Positions 19,199-27,496 of a stretch of 64,000 nucleotides of DNA are shown here, piece by piece. Below the pieces are notes generated by a model that was not told where the DNA came from, searched no databases, and saw nothing but the letters and a program-made list of their open reading frames with translations. The position numbers were made by a program, and so were the translations under genes. This DNA comes from Aeromonas sp. FDAARGOS 1405 (GTDB lineage Bacteria; Pseudomonadota; Gammaproteobacteria; Enterobacterales; Aeromonadaceae): the NCBI RefSeq assembly GCF_019048265.1, contig NZ_CP077311.1:1588001-1652000 (forward strand). Direction: 5' to 3'. Every line of letters begins with the position of its first letter. The stretch's first letter is position 1.

Positions 19199-20191
19199 TT
19201 ACAGCATGCCTTGCACGGCGGCTTTCATCTCGGCCGGCCAGACACCAACCTGCACCTGACCAATATGCTCTTTTTGCAGCAGCAGCATGGCCAGACGGGA
19301 TTGGCCGATGCCGCCGCCGATGGTCTGCGGCATCCGTGCGGCCAGCAGATCCTGATGCCAGTCATACTGCAGGCGATCCTCGTCGCCGGTGATGGCCAGC
19401 TGGCGGCGCAGCGCCTCGGCATCGACCCGGATCCCCATGGAGGAGATCTCGAAGCTGTCTTGCAGCACCGGGTTCCACACCAGAATGTCACCGTTCAGAC
19501 CCGCCAGACCCAGCTCGTTGTGGCTGCTCCAGTCGTCGTAGTCCGGGGCGCGCACATCGTGGCGCTCACCGTGGGAGAGGGCACCGCCGATACCGATCAG
19601 GAACACGGCGCCCAGCTCTTTGGCGATGGCACGCTCGCGACCCTTGGCATCGAGGTCCGGGTAACGGGCCAGCAGCTCTTCGCTGTGCAGGAACTGGATC
19701 TCGGCTGGCAGGAAGGGGGTCAGCTCATGCTCGGCGCAGACTGCGCGCTCGGTGGCCTTGATGGCGGCCCAGATACCGCGCACGGTTTCCTGCAGATAGG
19801 CCAGATCGCGGCGCTCGCTCGGCATCACCTTCTCCCAGTCCCACTGATCCACGTAGACGGAGTGGATGGGGGTGAGCTTGTCTTCATCCGGACGCAGTGC
19901 CTTCATGTGGGTGTAGATCCCTTCGCCCGGGCCGAAGCCGAAGCGACCCAGGGTCTGACGCTTCCATTTGGCCAGTGAATGGACCACTTCGTAGCTGTGC
20001 TCCGGCAGGGTCTTCACTTTGACCTGCACTGCATTCTCATGGCCAGAGAGGTTGTCCTGAGTGCCATCACCGACACGGCTCAGAATGGGGGCTTGCACCT
20101 CCATCAGACCCAGTTGCTGGGCGAGTTGGCGGGAGAACATCTCTTTGACGAAGCTGATCTGCTGTTGGCTGCGAATGTAGTGCTGTTTCAT
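19199..20191 (-). CDS. asnA: Aspartate--ammonia ligase AsnA
   Basis: This 330-residue ammonia-dependent asparagine synthetase has the exact length of the E. coli protein. It starts [16 protein letters not shown] and has [12 protein letters not shown], the class II aminoacyl-tRNA-synthetase-like [10 protein letters not shown] motif and a C-terminal [11 protein letters not shown]. It makes asparagine from aspartate, ammonia and ATP. An in-frame extension of 36 codons upstream was rejected because homology begins at MKQHY and the extension is AT-rich leader. It is divergent from asnC. Confidence 0.96.
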   Translation of the reverse strand: MKQHYIRSQQQISFVKEMFSRQLAQQLGLMEVQAPILSRVGDGTQDNLSGHENAVQVKVKTLPEHSYEVVHSLAKWKRQTLGRFGFGPGEGIYTHMKALRPDEDKLTPIHSVYVDQWDWEKVMPSERRDLAYLQETVRGIWAAIKATERAVCAEHELTPFLPAEIQFLHSEELLARYPDLDAKGRERAIAKELGAVFLIGIGGALSHGERHDVRAPDYDDWSSHNELGLAGLNGDILVWNPVLQDSFEISSMGIRVDAEALRRQLAITGDEDRLQYDWHQDLLAARMPQTIGGGIGQSRLAMLLLQKEHIGQVQVGVWPAEMKAAVQGML

Positions 20192-20345
20192 GCTGAATTC
20201 CTGTTTCAAACCCCGTTGGATGTGGTGATTCTTCAACGGATTGCCAACCAAATTCAATATTCGATAATAAAAATAGGCTTTGTTTGTTTTTTTCTTCAAA
20301 ATAAGGATGCTTTTAATGACGTATCGCTAACGGGAGGACAAAAAA

Positions 20346-20807
20346 ATGCCGGAAAATTACCGGATCGATAATCTCGATCAAGCCATCCTCTCCGCTCTGA
20401 TGGAGAATGCGCGTATTCCTTATGCCGAACTGGCGAAACAACTGGCAGTCAGCCCGGGCACCATCCATGTGCGGGTGGAGAAGATGAAACAGGCGGGGAT
20501 CATCGAGGGGACACGGGTGCAGGTTAACCCCAAGAAGCTGGGTTACGACGTCTGCTGCTTTATCGGGATCAATCTGAAGAGTGCCAAGGATTACCCCTCG
20601 GCACTGGCCAAGCTGCAGGCGCTGGACGAAGTGGTGGAAGCCTACTACACCACGGGCCACTACAGCATCTTCATGAAGGTGATGACACGCTCCATCGACG
20701 AGCTGCAGATAGTGCTGATCAACAAGATCCAGACCATCGACGAGATCCAGTCCACTGAAACCCTGATTTCACTGCAAAACCCGATCCTGCGGGATGTGAA
20801 ACCCTGA
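20346..20807 (+). CDS. asnC: Transcriptional regulator AsnC (Lrp family)
   Basis: This 153-residue Lrp/AsnC protein has an N-terminal winged helix-turn-helix (about 5-55: LDQAILSALMENARIPYAEL) and a C-terminal RAM ligand-binding domain (from about 70) with VVEAYYTTGHYSIFMKVM. By analogy with E. coli it activates divergent asnA when asparagine is scarce. GGGAGGACAAAAAA precedes the ATG. Its stop pairs with the downstream minus-strand stop in a small shared hairpin near 20800-20823. Confidence 0.93.
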   Translation: MPENYRIDNLDQAILSALMENARIPYAELAKQLAVSPGTIHVRVEKMKQAGIIEGTRVQVNPKKLGYDVCCFIGINLKSAKDYPSALAKLQALDEVVEAYYTTGHYSIFMKVMTRSIDELQIVLINKIQTIDEIQSTETLISLQNPILRDVKP

Positions 20808-20815
20808 CCCCTTGA

Positions 20816-21580
20816 TCAGGGTTCGATATAGGGGATGGCGTACTTGTCGTAGAGGGCCTTGAGGCTGCCGTTTCGCTTCATGCGCAGCAGTTCGGCATCG
20901 TAGGCCGCCATCAGGGCGGGGGTCTGTGCATCTGCTCGTGCGCGGGCCCAGGTGTTGAAGTAGGGGCTGCTCTTGAGCGGTTTGGGCAGGTAATCGACCT
21001 TACCCGTCAGCCCCTCCTCCTTGATCTGGGTGAAGGCGGTGACCAGCGGCATGGGCACGGTATCGATCCGTCCGGCCAGCAGTTTACGCAGTTGCAGCTG
21101 GTTCATGGTGATCTCCTGAAACTGATAGGCCGGGTCGGTCATGGCCGCTGCCAGTTCAGGGGTATAGGAGAAATCCTTGGTCACGCCGATGCGCCAGGGT
21201 TTGAGATCGGCCAGCGTTTCGTAGCGGATCTTCATCAGGTCCGCCTTGCGTACAAAGAAGTGCCAGCTGTGGCGAAGATGGGCCTGTTGGGGATAGATGA
21301 GATAACTCTCCCGCTCCGCCTTGTAGGAGTGGGTCATCACCAGGTCGCAGGCGCCGGTTTCGGCATTGCGGGTGAGGCGGGCACCGGAGTCGGCCAGCTC
21401 GATCCGAAAGGGCGTCTCCAGCTTGTCGAATATGGCGGTGACGATATCGATATCAAGACCCTGGGGTTTCTGATCGGCATCGAGATACTTGAGCGGGGGC
21501 TCCATGGTGCCGCAGATCACCAGCTCTTTGGCGGGCAATCCGAGTGGAAACAGCAAACAAAACAGGGGGATCACACGCAA
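20816..21580 (-). CDS. Orphan family 3 periplasmic solute-binding protein
   Basis: This secreted protein of about 254 residues has a signal peptide ending around FPLGLPAKE. The SBP_bac_3 fold begins LVICGTMEPPLKYLD and includes GLDIDIVTAIFDKL and a C-terminal LKALYDKYAI. No ATG is suitable. A TTG at 21580 lies 7 bp after AGGAG and is the best start, with GTG at 21574 as alternative; a longer ATG frame reads antisense into the neighbouring gene. No ABC permease or ATPase is nearby, so it may act as a sensor or share a transporter encoded elsewhere. The ligand is unknown; polar amino acids are typical for the family. Confidence 0.75.
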   Translation of the reverse strand: MRVIPLFCLLFPLGLPAKELVICGTMEPPLKYLDADQKPQGLDIDIVTAIFDKLETPFRIELADSGARLTRNAETGACDLVMTHSYKAERESYLIYPQQAHLRHSWHFFVRKADLMKIRYETLADLKPWRIGVTKDFSYTPELAAAMTDPAYQFQEITMNQLQLRKLLAGRIDTVPMPLVTAFTQIKEEGLTGKVDYLPKPLKSSPYFNTWARARADAQTPALMAAYDAELLRMKRNGSLKALYDKYAIPYIEP

Positions 21581-21667
21581 ACTACGTCTCCTGAGCCCGT
21601 TTGAAGATATTCCAAGACCTGATTCCAGTATATTGGATGGCACCTGATCCGTTAGAAGCGACTGTTT

Positions 21668-22204
21668 ATGGCAAATCCTGAAATCGAGAGCCCGCTGGAC
21701 GGGATCGACAAGTTGACCGTCTCGCTCTACCGCCTTGGCTTGAGTGCAGCTGCCCTGTTGCTGCTTTGCCGCGGTGCGGCGCTGCTGAGCGGGATGGCAC
21801 TGCTCCCGTCGGCACAATGGTTGATGTCGCTGGCAGTGGCAAGCGCAATCTGCGGCTTCTCGCTGCATATCTACGACAAGCGGATTCGCCTGATTCTGCA
21901 GGGATTTGGTTGGGGCGCGCTGGCCCTGGCTGCGGTAGGAGCGCCGGATGCGCTGGTGCTGGGAGCGGCCTTGGCGACCCTCTCCGGGCTGGCGTTCAAG
22001 GAGCAGTTTTGCTTCGCCATTCCCGGCATCAAGCTGGTGCCCGTATTGCTGCCGGCGTTATGGCTGCTGGAGTGGTTGCGGGTGGAGTGGGCCGCCGCAC
22101 TGGTGGCGCTGGCCTGCGGGGCCCTGTTGACCTTGCTGGCGCTGGCCAAGTGGCGGATGCCCCTGCACTTCGATATCGGTGACAAGGGGCGTTACCAGAT
22201 CTAG
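21668..22204 (+). CDS. Predicted integral membrane protein, DUF2301 family
   Basis: This 178-residue protein has five to six hydrophobic segments (about 27-48, 51-66, 74-90, 94-105, 118-135, 140-158). It resembles the DUF2301 (COG5413) membrane family by its GLAFKEQFCFAIPGIKLVPVLLP segment. Function is unknown. It is convergent with the CBS-domain gene, their last codons overlapping by 4 bp. Confidence 0.7.
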   Translation: MANPEIESPLDGIDKLTVSLYRLGLSAAALLLLCRGAALLSGMALLPSAQWLMSLAVASAICGFSLHIYDKRIRLILQGFGWGALALAAVGAPDALVLGAALATLSGLAFKEQFCFAIPGIKLVPVLLPALWLLEWLRVEWAAALVALACGALLTLLALAKWRMPLHFDIGDKGRYQI

Positions 22205-22605
22205 GTCTGCTGGCACACCTTCATCTGCTGGTTGAGGGCCTGCATCACCTGACGGCGGCTGATGATGCCGACCACCTTGCCCTGTTGCTGCACCGGGTAG
22301 ATCTTGGGCTTGGCGTCAGCCATCTGGCGGGCCAGCTCCAGAATACTGTCATCCGGCCCGACCGAGAGGGGCGAACGGTTCATCAGATCCTCCACCCGGG
22401 TGCGGGTATCGCAGTGGTAGCTGCCGGTGAGCAGGCTGGGAATGCAATCTTGTTCGGAAAGAAAGCCGATCAGCCGTTTCTGCTCATCCAGCACCGGCAG
22501 GCCGCCAAGACCCGATTGATGCAGGCGATCCAGCGCCTCGGCCAGGCCGAGTCCGGCAGTCAGGGAGTGGGTCAGGCGACCCATGTGGTGGTGTACTTTC
22601 AGCAT
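22201..22605 (-). CDS. Two-CBS-domain protein
   Basis: This 134-residue cytoplasmic protein is made of two tandem CBS motifs (about 5-60 and 70-125), ending in GIISRRQVMQAL. CBS pairs bind adenosyl nucleotides and act as energy or ion sensors, but stand-alone forms have no assigned partner here. The start is the ATG at 22605, eight nucleotides after GGAG; the longer frame adds residues without family support. Confidence 0.8.
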   Translation of the reverse strand: MLKVHHHMGRLTHSLTAGLGLAEALDRLHQSGLGGLPVLDEQKRLIGFLSEQDCIPSLLTGSYHCDTRTRVEDLMNRSPLSVGPDDSILELARQMADAKPKIYPVQQQGKVVGIISRRQVMQALNQQMKVCQQT

Positions 22606-22767
22606 GGTGGTAACTCCGCAAGAGGGGGATGCCGCCACTATGACGCGGGTGGGTGGCCCGCGACCAATGGCTTGTGTCGCAGAGATTGATAGGCACCGGC
22701 CATCGGCGGTGATCCGCTGGCAGGCGGGCTTCGTTCATGCAAGACCATGAAAGGGAAAGGAGATCGT

Positions 22768-23472
22768 ATGCGTGCATTGGTTACGGGCTGCGGCCGTCGA
22801 CTCGGATTTTATCTCTGTGAACAGCTGGTGGCAGCGGGTTGGCAGGTGACGGGCAGCTATCGCAGCGAGCGGCCGGAGCTAGCCACGCTGGCAGCACTGG
22901 GGGTCGAACTGGTGCTGGCGGATTTTGGCCGGGAAGATGACGTTGGCAAGCTGATCGATGTGCTGGCTGCCCATCAGGATCTGGCGCTGGTGATCCACAA
23001 CGCCTCGGCCTTCGAGCCGCAGGCAACTGATCCGGCGGCGCAACTGGCCCAATTCGAGCAGTTCTACCGGGTACACATGGCGGCCCCCTTCCAGCTAAAC
23101 CGGGCGTTGGCCCCCCAGCTTGCCAGCAACCCCAACGCCAGCATCATTCACATCACCGATATCTATATCCATGCCCCGGCCCCCCGTTTTGCCAGCTATG
23201 TGGCGACCAAGGCGGGAGCCCATTCGCTGGCCATGAGCTTTGCCCGCGAGCTGGCGCCTGCGGTGCGGGTCAACACTATAGAGCCGGGGCCGATCCTGTT
23301 TCTCGACGAGCATGACGAGGCATGGCGCCAGCAGGTGTTGGCGAAAACACCGCTGGCGCGGGAGGGTGGACTTGAGCCCATCTGGCAGGCGGTGCAGTTA
23401 CTGATGGGGAACAGTTATATGACGGGGGCCAGCATCAAGGTAGATGGCGGGCGGGCGCTGGCCACCCTCTGA
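22768..23472 (+). CDS. folM: Dihydromonapterin reductase FolM (SDR family)
   Basis: This 234-residue short-chain dehydrogenase has the cofactor motif TGCGRRLGF at the N-terminus (the Arg pair suits NADPH and pteridine reductases), HNASAF, and the catalytic Tyr-x3-Lys SYVATKAGAH. The VNTIEPGPILF and TGASIKVDGGRAL segments follow E. coli FolM. It reduces dihydromonapterin or dihydrofolate. AAAGGAG sits 6 bp before the chosen ATG; an upstream ATG at 22747 lies before this site. Its last 75 bp overlap the convergent folK-like gene. Confidence 0.88.
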   Translation: MRALVTGCGRRLGFYLCEQLVAAGWQVTGSYRSERPELATLAALGVELVLADFGREDDVGKLIDVLAAHQDLALVIHNASAFEPQATDPAAQLAQFEQFYRVHMAAPFQLNRALAPQLASNPNASIIHITDIYIHAPAPRFASYVATKAGAHSLAMSFARELAPAVRVNTIEPGPILFLDEHDEAWRQQVLAKTPLAREGGLEPIWQAVQLLMGNSYMTGASIKVDGGRALATL

Positions 23473-23973
23473 TAGGTTGCCGAGCACCAGCGGCCCCAGC
23501 CCGACCTGCCGAGTCAGCAAGCCTTTGCCGGGTTTGAGTTTGCCCGACGGGGCGGGGAGCGTCACTTGCAGCGCCACCTTGGGCTCATGCACCTCGCCAT
23601 GGCCATAGAGCTCGGCCAGCAGCTCCGCCAGATAGGAATCGACCTCTGCCGAGGCAAAGTCACCGCTCCTGTTGCTGGCCAGAATATCGATGTCGAGCGG
23701 CCGATCGTGCACCTTGCAGAGTGGATCGCTGCGATCCCGGCCGTGAGCTACCTCAAGGGCGACAAAGTGCTGCTTGAGGCGGGCGGCATCGAGCGGGCTC
23801 TCCACCACCAGCAGGCAGTTGAGAAAGTCGTGGCAGGAGTGCATTCCCACCGGCTTGGTGCGGATCACCGAACTCAGCCGCAGGGGGCCGACGTTCACAA
23901 ACAGCTCGGCCAGCGCGCGGCTGACATGGATGTGCGGGTCAATATTGGATCCAATGCTACACAGATAGAACAT
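23398..23973 (-). CDS. folK: HPPK-like pterin pyrophosphokinase (second FolK)
   Basis: This 191-residue protein has the HPPK fold: SIGSNIDPHIHVSRAL at the N-terminus, FLNCLLVVES in the middle and VHDRPLDIDIL, which corresponds to the PRxLDLDI active-site motif. Canonical FolK is about 160 residues; the extra C-terminal 30 or so are encoded antisense to the end of folM. It would pyrophosphorylate 6-hydroxymethyl-dihydropterin or a related pterin. Pairing with folM suggests a monapterin/folate side pathway. The main folK normally sits with pcnB or panBC, so this is probably a paralogue. Confidence 0.78.
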   Translation of the reverse strand: MFYLCSIGSNIDPHIHVSRALAELFVNVGPLRLSSVIRTKPVGMHSCHDFLNCLLVVESPLDAARLKQHFVALEVAHGRDRSDPLCKVHDRPLDIDILASNRSGDFASAEVDSYLAELLAELYGHGEVHEPKVALQVTLPAPSGKLKPGKGLLTRQVGLGPLVLGNLSEGGQRPPAIYLDAGPRHITVPHQ

Positions 23974-24097
23974 GCTCACCTTCCCGGGGTTGGGCTCATC
24001 TGAAATGTATACGCAGCTCACGGTTATCGGATTAACTATGGCTTAACATTGTCTTATCTATTGTGATCCGGCACTGATTGGCAGAAAGGAGGTTTGC

Positions 24098-24190
24098 ATG
24101 AGTGTGGAGCTGAAATGGGCGCTGTTGACCGCTTCGGGTGCATTGGCGATGATCCTGACCATCTGTCTGGCCTCTGTCGCGTTAGCGTGA
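24098..24190 (+). CDS. YnhF-like 30-residue membrane peptide
   Basis: The ATG is preceded by AAAGGAGGT at ideal spacing, an unusually perfect Shine-Dalgarno site. The 30-residue product begins MSVELKWALLT and then forms one continuous hydrophobic helix to its end. E. coli YnhF (29 residues, beginning MSTDLKFSLVT) has the same opening, charge pattern and single helix, so I assign this to the YnhF family by resemblance. The function of YnhF is not known. A strong terminator follows 22 bp after the stop, making this a complete one-gene unit. Confidence 0.7.
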   Translation: MSVELKWALLTASGALAMILTICLASVALA

Positions 24191-24212
24191 ATCATCACAA
24201 TCCAGATAATCC

Positions 24213-24241
24213 AAACCGGCCCGTTGGCCGGTTTTGTTTTT
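24213..24241 (+). terminator. Intrinsic terminator of the YnhF-like unit
   Basis: A 9-bp stem AAACCGGCC/GGCCGGTTT with a CGTT loop runs into TTTTGTTTTT. Confidence 0.9.
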
Positions 24242-24290
24242 CGGGGCGCTGCGGCTATGCTGGCGCACCGGTGAGAAAGCAAGAGAAGAG

Positions 24291-25703
24291 ATGATGACCA
24301 AGGTTCGCCCACGCTCCCTGCTGCAAGTGGTATTGATGGGATTCGTGCTGGTGCTGATGCCGCTGGGCGGGATGATCTGGCACAACAGTACTGCCCTTGC
24401 CCACCTCAGCCAGCTCACCAGTGACGAGATGGAGCGGGCGGTCAAGGATACCCGTCGCGCCACCCTGCTGACGGCGCAGGTTATCGACATTGAACGTACC
24501 TTGCGCCGCTTCGCGGTGCTGGGGGATCGCCGCAGCCTCACCAGCTATCAGCAGCAACTCGACGGGTATCGGGTATTGCTGGCAGAGCATCGCAACTCCA
24601 TCTCCGACGGCCAGCTCTATAGCGGGCTCGACCAGGGGCTGGCCTGGCTCGACAGCTTGCAGGATGCCGCGCTGGCCCAGGCTGCGGTGGCGGGGGACAA
24701 GCTAGAGCTGTTTAACGATGCCAACAAGCAGCTCGAAATGGTTACCCGCAGCCGGGTTGATGAGCACATGGATCGGGTACGTCTCACCATCGCCGGATTG
24801 ACCAGGGAGCTCTGGTGGGTGAGCGGTGCCGTGGCAGCCATCAGCTTGCTGCTGGTCTTTATCTTCACTTACCTCATCATCCACCCGGTACGACAGATTG
24901 AGTCGCGCATCTTGAGTCTGGGGGCGGGGGTGGAGCCCGATCCTCATCCGGTCGATGGCCCTGCCGAGCTGGTGTTGCTGGGGGAGAGGATCCTCTGGTT
25001 GCACGACAAACTCAAGGAGCTGGAGCAGCAGAAATACCAGTTCCTGCGCCATGTCTCCCACGAGCTCAAGACCCCGTTGGCAGTGCTGCGGGAAGGCTCG
25101 GATCTGCTCTGCGAGCAGTTGGTCGGGCCGTTGACGCCGGATCAGCTGGAGATCTGTCAGATGCTTGACGAGAGTAGCCGTCGTCTGCAGACCCTGATCG
25201 AGCGGTTGCTCGACTTTAATCGCCTCAGCCAGCAGGAAGCCTTCGAGCTGGAGTCCGTTCCCCTGCAGCCCATGCTGTCAGAACTCATCGTGGAATATCG
25301 GCTTGCATTGGAGTCCAAGCAGATCCGTGTACACTTGCCGACTGGGCAGGTTGCCCTGTGGGCGGAGCCCTACCGGTTGAGACTGATCCTCGATAACCTC
25401 TTCTCCAACGCTGTCAGTTACGGCGCCAGCGGGGGCAATATCTGGATCAGGGCAGGGCAGGATGAACAGACAAGCTGGCTGGAGGTAGCCAACGAGGGGC
25501 CAGAGATCCCCGCTGCCGATCAGCAACGTATTTTTGAACCCTTCGAACAAGGCAGTACAGTGCGACAAGGTGTATTGAAAGGCTCTGGTATGGGCCTCTC
25601 TATCGCACGGGAGTCTGCCCATAGTCTCGGAGGTGAGTTGGTTCTGGTGAAAGATGAACAGGCGGATGTCTGCTTCAGGTTGACGTTGAAAAGAGAACTA
25701 TGA
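24291..25703 (+). CDS. glrK: Sensor histidine kinase GlrK (QseE)
   Basis: This 470-residue membrane kinase has TM1 at about 12-30, a periplasmic helical sensor, TM2 at about 175-197, a HAMP-like segment, HisKA with His257 in FLRHVSHELKTPLAVLREGSDLL, and HATPase with NLFSNAVSYGA and GSGMGLSIAR. The GPLTPDQLEI, DFNR and IFEPFEQGS stretches closely follow E. coli GlrK. It should phosphorylate GlrR, the third gene of this set. Two adjacent ATGs (24291, 24294) are possible after AGAGAAGAG. The stop overlaps qseG by 4 bp. Confidence 0.9.
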   Translation: MMTKVRPRSLLQVVLMGFVLVLMPLGGMIWHNSTALAHLSQLTSDEMERAVKDTRRATLLTAQVIDIERTLRRFAVLGDRRSLTSYQQQLDGYRVLLAEHRNSISDGQLYSGLDQGLAWLDSLQDAALAQAAVAGDKLELFNDANKQLEMVTRSRVDEHMDRVRLTIAGLTRELWWVSGAVAAISLLLVFIFTYLIIHPVRQIESRILSLGAGVEPDPHPVDGPAELVLLGERILWLHDKLKELEQQKYQFLRHVSHELKTPLAVLREGSDLLCEQLVGPLTPDQLEICQMLDESSRRLQTLIERLLDFNRLSQQEAFELESVPLQPMLSELIVEYRLALESKQIRVHLPTGQVALWAEPYRLRLILDNLFSNAVSYGASGGNIWIRAGQDEQTSWLEVANEGPEIPAADQQRIFEPFEQGSTVRQGVLKGSGMGLSIARESAHSLGGELVLVKDEQADVCFRLTLKREL

Positions 25704-26218
25704 AGATACAGCGCGTATTTCCAGCCCTGATGATGGGGTTGCTCGCGGGTTGCTCCTTGCTGCCGCAGCAGGCACAGCGGGACTCCTCCGATATCGCTTT
25801 TGCCAAGCGGATGGAGTTTGCCAACAAGGAGATGCAGGTGCGTCTGCAATACTCCGACTGGCTGCTGGCCAGTCACCCCCAGCAACGGGTGCAGGAGCGT
25901 CAGCGTCTGAAAGGGGCCGACGATCTGGAGAGCCGGGTCAGTCTGGCCATGGTGGACTCCCACCCCGCCGAATCGGTGGCCAATCGCACCGCCGGTCTGG
26001 CGCGCCTGAAGCAGATGCTGCCCGAGCTGGGGCTCGATGCGCAGGCCTTTTTACGTAGCTGGATCGCCCTCGGCGAACAGCTGCTGGCCCGCGACAGCCG
26101 TCGCGATGACCAGAGCCAGGAGATCCAGCGGCTGCGTCGTCAGATCGAGCAGCTGACTGCCATTGACGACCAGCTCAACCAGCGCAAGCTGAATGAGAAT
26201 CGTGAGGCTATACCATGA
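25700..26218 (+). CDS. qseG: QseG-like outer membrane lipoprotein
   Basis: This 172-residue lipoprotein has a short signal peptide and the lipobox LLAGCSLLP. The mature part is rich in Gln, Arg and Leu and ends in a predicted coiled coil (QEIQRLRRQIEQLTAI, about 140-160). Its position between glrK and glrR matches qseG (yfhG), which in enteric bacteria interacts with the kinase from the envelope. Both ends overlap neighbours by 4 bp, so all three genes are translationally coupled. Confidence 0.83.
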   Translation: MKIQRVFPALMMGLLAGCSLLPQQAQRDSSDIAFAKRMEFANKEMQVRLQYSDWLLASHPQQRVQERQRLKGADDLESRVSLAMVDSHPAESVANRTAGLARLKQMLPELGLDAQAFLRSWIALGEQLLARDSRRDDQSQEIQRLRRQIEQLTAIDDQLNQRKLNENREAIP

Positions 26219-27495
26219 GCCGGATCCTGTTGGTGGATGACGACGTCAGCCTGCTCAAACTGATGAGCATGCGGCTGCGCAGTCAGGGTTATGAGGTGGA
26301 TACCGCCGACAGTGCGGAGGGAGCCCTTGATCGGCTTCGTCAGCAGCGGGCCGATCTGGTGTTGAGCGATTTGCGGATGGGGGGGATGGATGGCCTTGCT
26401 CTATTCGAGCGGATCCAGGCCCAGTGGTTGGGGCTGCCGGTGATCATCATGACCGCCCACGGCACCATACCGGACGCTATTCAGGCCACCCGCTCCGGCG
26501 TCTTCAGCTTTTTGACCAAGCCCATTGACAAGGATGAGCTGCTGGCCACCATAGAGCATGCTCTCAGCCTGACCCGGCCGAAACAGCAGCAGGAGTGGCA
26601 GTCGTTGATCCTGACCCGCAACCCCCAGCTGGAACAGTTGCTGATTCAGGCCCACAGCATCGCCACTATGGAGGTCCCTGTGCTGATCATGGGGCCATCC
26701 GGTTCCGGCAAGGGGGCAATGGCACAGGCGTTGCACCAGGCCAGCCAGCGGCGCGACAAGCCGCTCTATACCATCAACTGCGCCGCCATTCCCTGGGCTT
26801 CCCTCGATCTACAACTGTTTGGTGAAGATGGCCAATCCGGTCTGTTCGAGCAGGCCAAGGGGGCGACCCTGTTTCTTGACGAGATTGGCAGCTTATCTGA
26901 ATCCTTGCAGGCCAAGCTGCTGCAGGTGATGGAAGAGTATGGCCAGGGCACGCCTGAGGTACGGGTGCTCAGCTCCAGCCATCAGGATCTGGTCAAGGCG
27001 ATGGAGGAGGGGCGCTTTCGGGACGATCTCTTTTACCGTCTTAACGTTGCCAACATCACTTTGCCCTCTCTCAGTGCCCGTAGTGAGGACATTCCGCTGC
27101 TTGCCAGACAGGCGCTGGATGATTATCGCTGCCGCCACAGCGACTGTGCGGCTATGGGCTTCTCACCGGAGGCGCTGGCGATGTTGGCCGCAGCCGCCTG
27201 GCCGGGTAATGTGCGTCAACTCTGCAACCTGGTGGAGCAACTCGCCAGCCTCTGTTGCAGTCCGGTGATCGGGGTCTCCATGGTGGAGTCCGCGTTGAGT
27301 GGTGGTGGCGGCGGCATCCCCTCGTTCAACGAGGCGCGGGCCGAATTCGAGAAGGAGTATCTGATCCGTTTGCTGCGCACCACCGAGGGCAATGTGACCC
27401 TGGCGGCCAACATGGCGGGCAGAAACCGTACCGATTTTTACAAACTATTGAATCGGCACGGTATCGAGGCAGCAAACTTCAAATCGAAGGGATAA
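26215..27495 (+). CDS. glrR: GlrR response regulator lacking the sigma-54 contact loops
   Basis: This 426-residue regulator has an N-terminal receiver with Asp52 and Lys102 and an AAA+ domain with Walker A GPSGSGKG (160-167) and Walker B LFLDEIG (219-225). The C-terminal Fis-type helix-turn-helix is GNVTLAANMAGRNRTDFYKLL. Compared from memory with E. coli GlrR, the segment holding GAFTGA (HARGAFTGAVSNRE between LFG and GLF) is reduced to EDGQS (204-208), and the second loop after LLxV is about 8 residues shorter. The DNA is continuous with no frameshift. GAFTGA is required to remodel sigma-54, so this protein probably regulates sigma-70 promoters, as TyrR does, or acts as a repressor. Phosphorylation by GlrK should still be possible. 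Confidence 0.88.
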   Translation: MSRILLVDDDVSLLKLMSMRLRSQGYEVDTADSAEGALDRLRQQRADLVLSDLRMGGMDGLALFERIQAQWLGLPVIIMTAHGTIPDAIQATRSGVFSFLTKPIDKDELLATIEHALSLTRPKQQQEWQSLILTRNPQLEQLLIQAHSIATMEVPVLIMGPSGSGKGAMAQALHQASQRRDKPLYTINCAAIPWASLDLQLFGEDGQSGLFEQAKGATLFLDEIGSLSESLQAKLLQVMEEYGQGTPEVRVLSSSHQDLVKAMEEGRFRDDLFYRLNVANITLPSLSARSEDIPLLARQALDDYRCRHSDCAAMGFSPEALAMLAAAAWPGNVRQLCNLVEQLASLCCSPVIGVSMVESALSGGGGGIPSFNEARAEFEKEYLIRLLRTTEGNVTLAANMAGRNRTDFYKLLNRHGIEAANFKSKG

Positions 27496-27496
27496 A

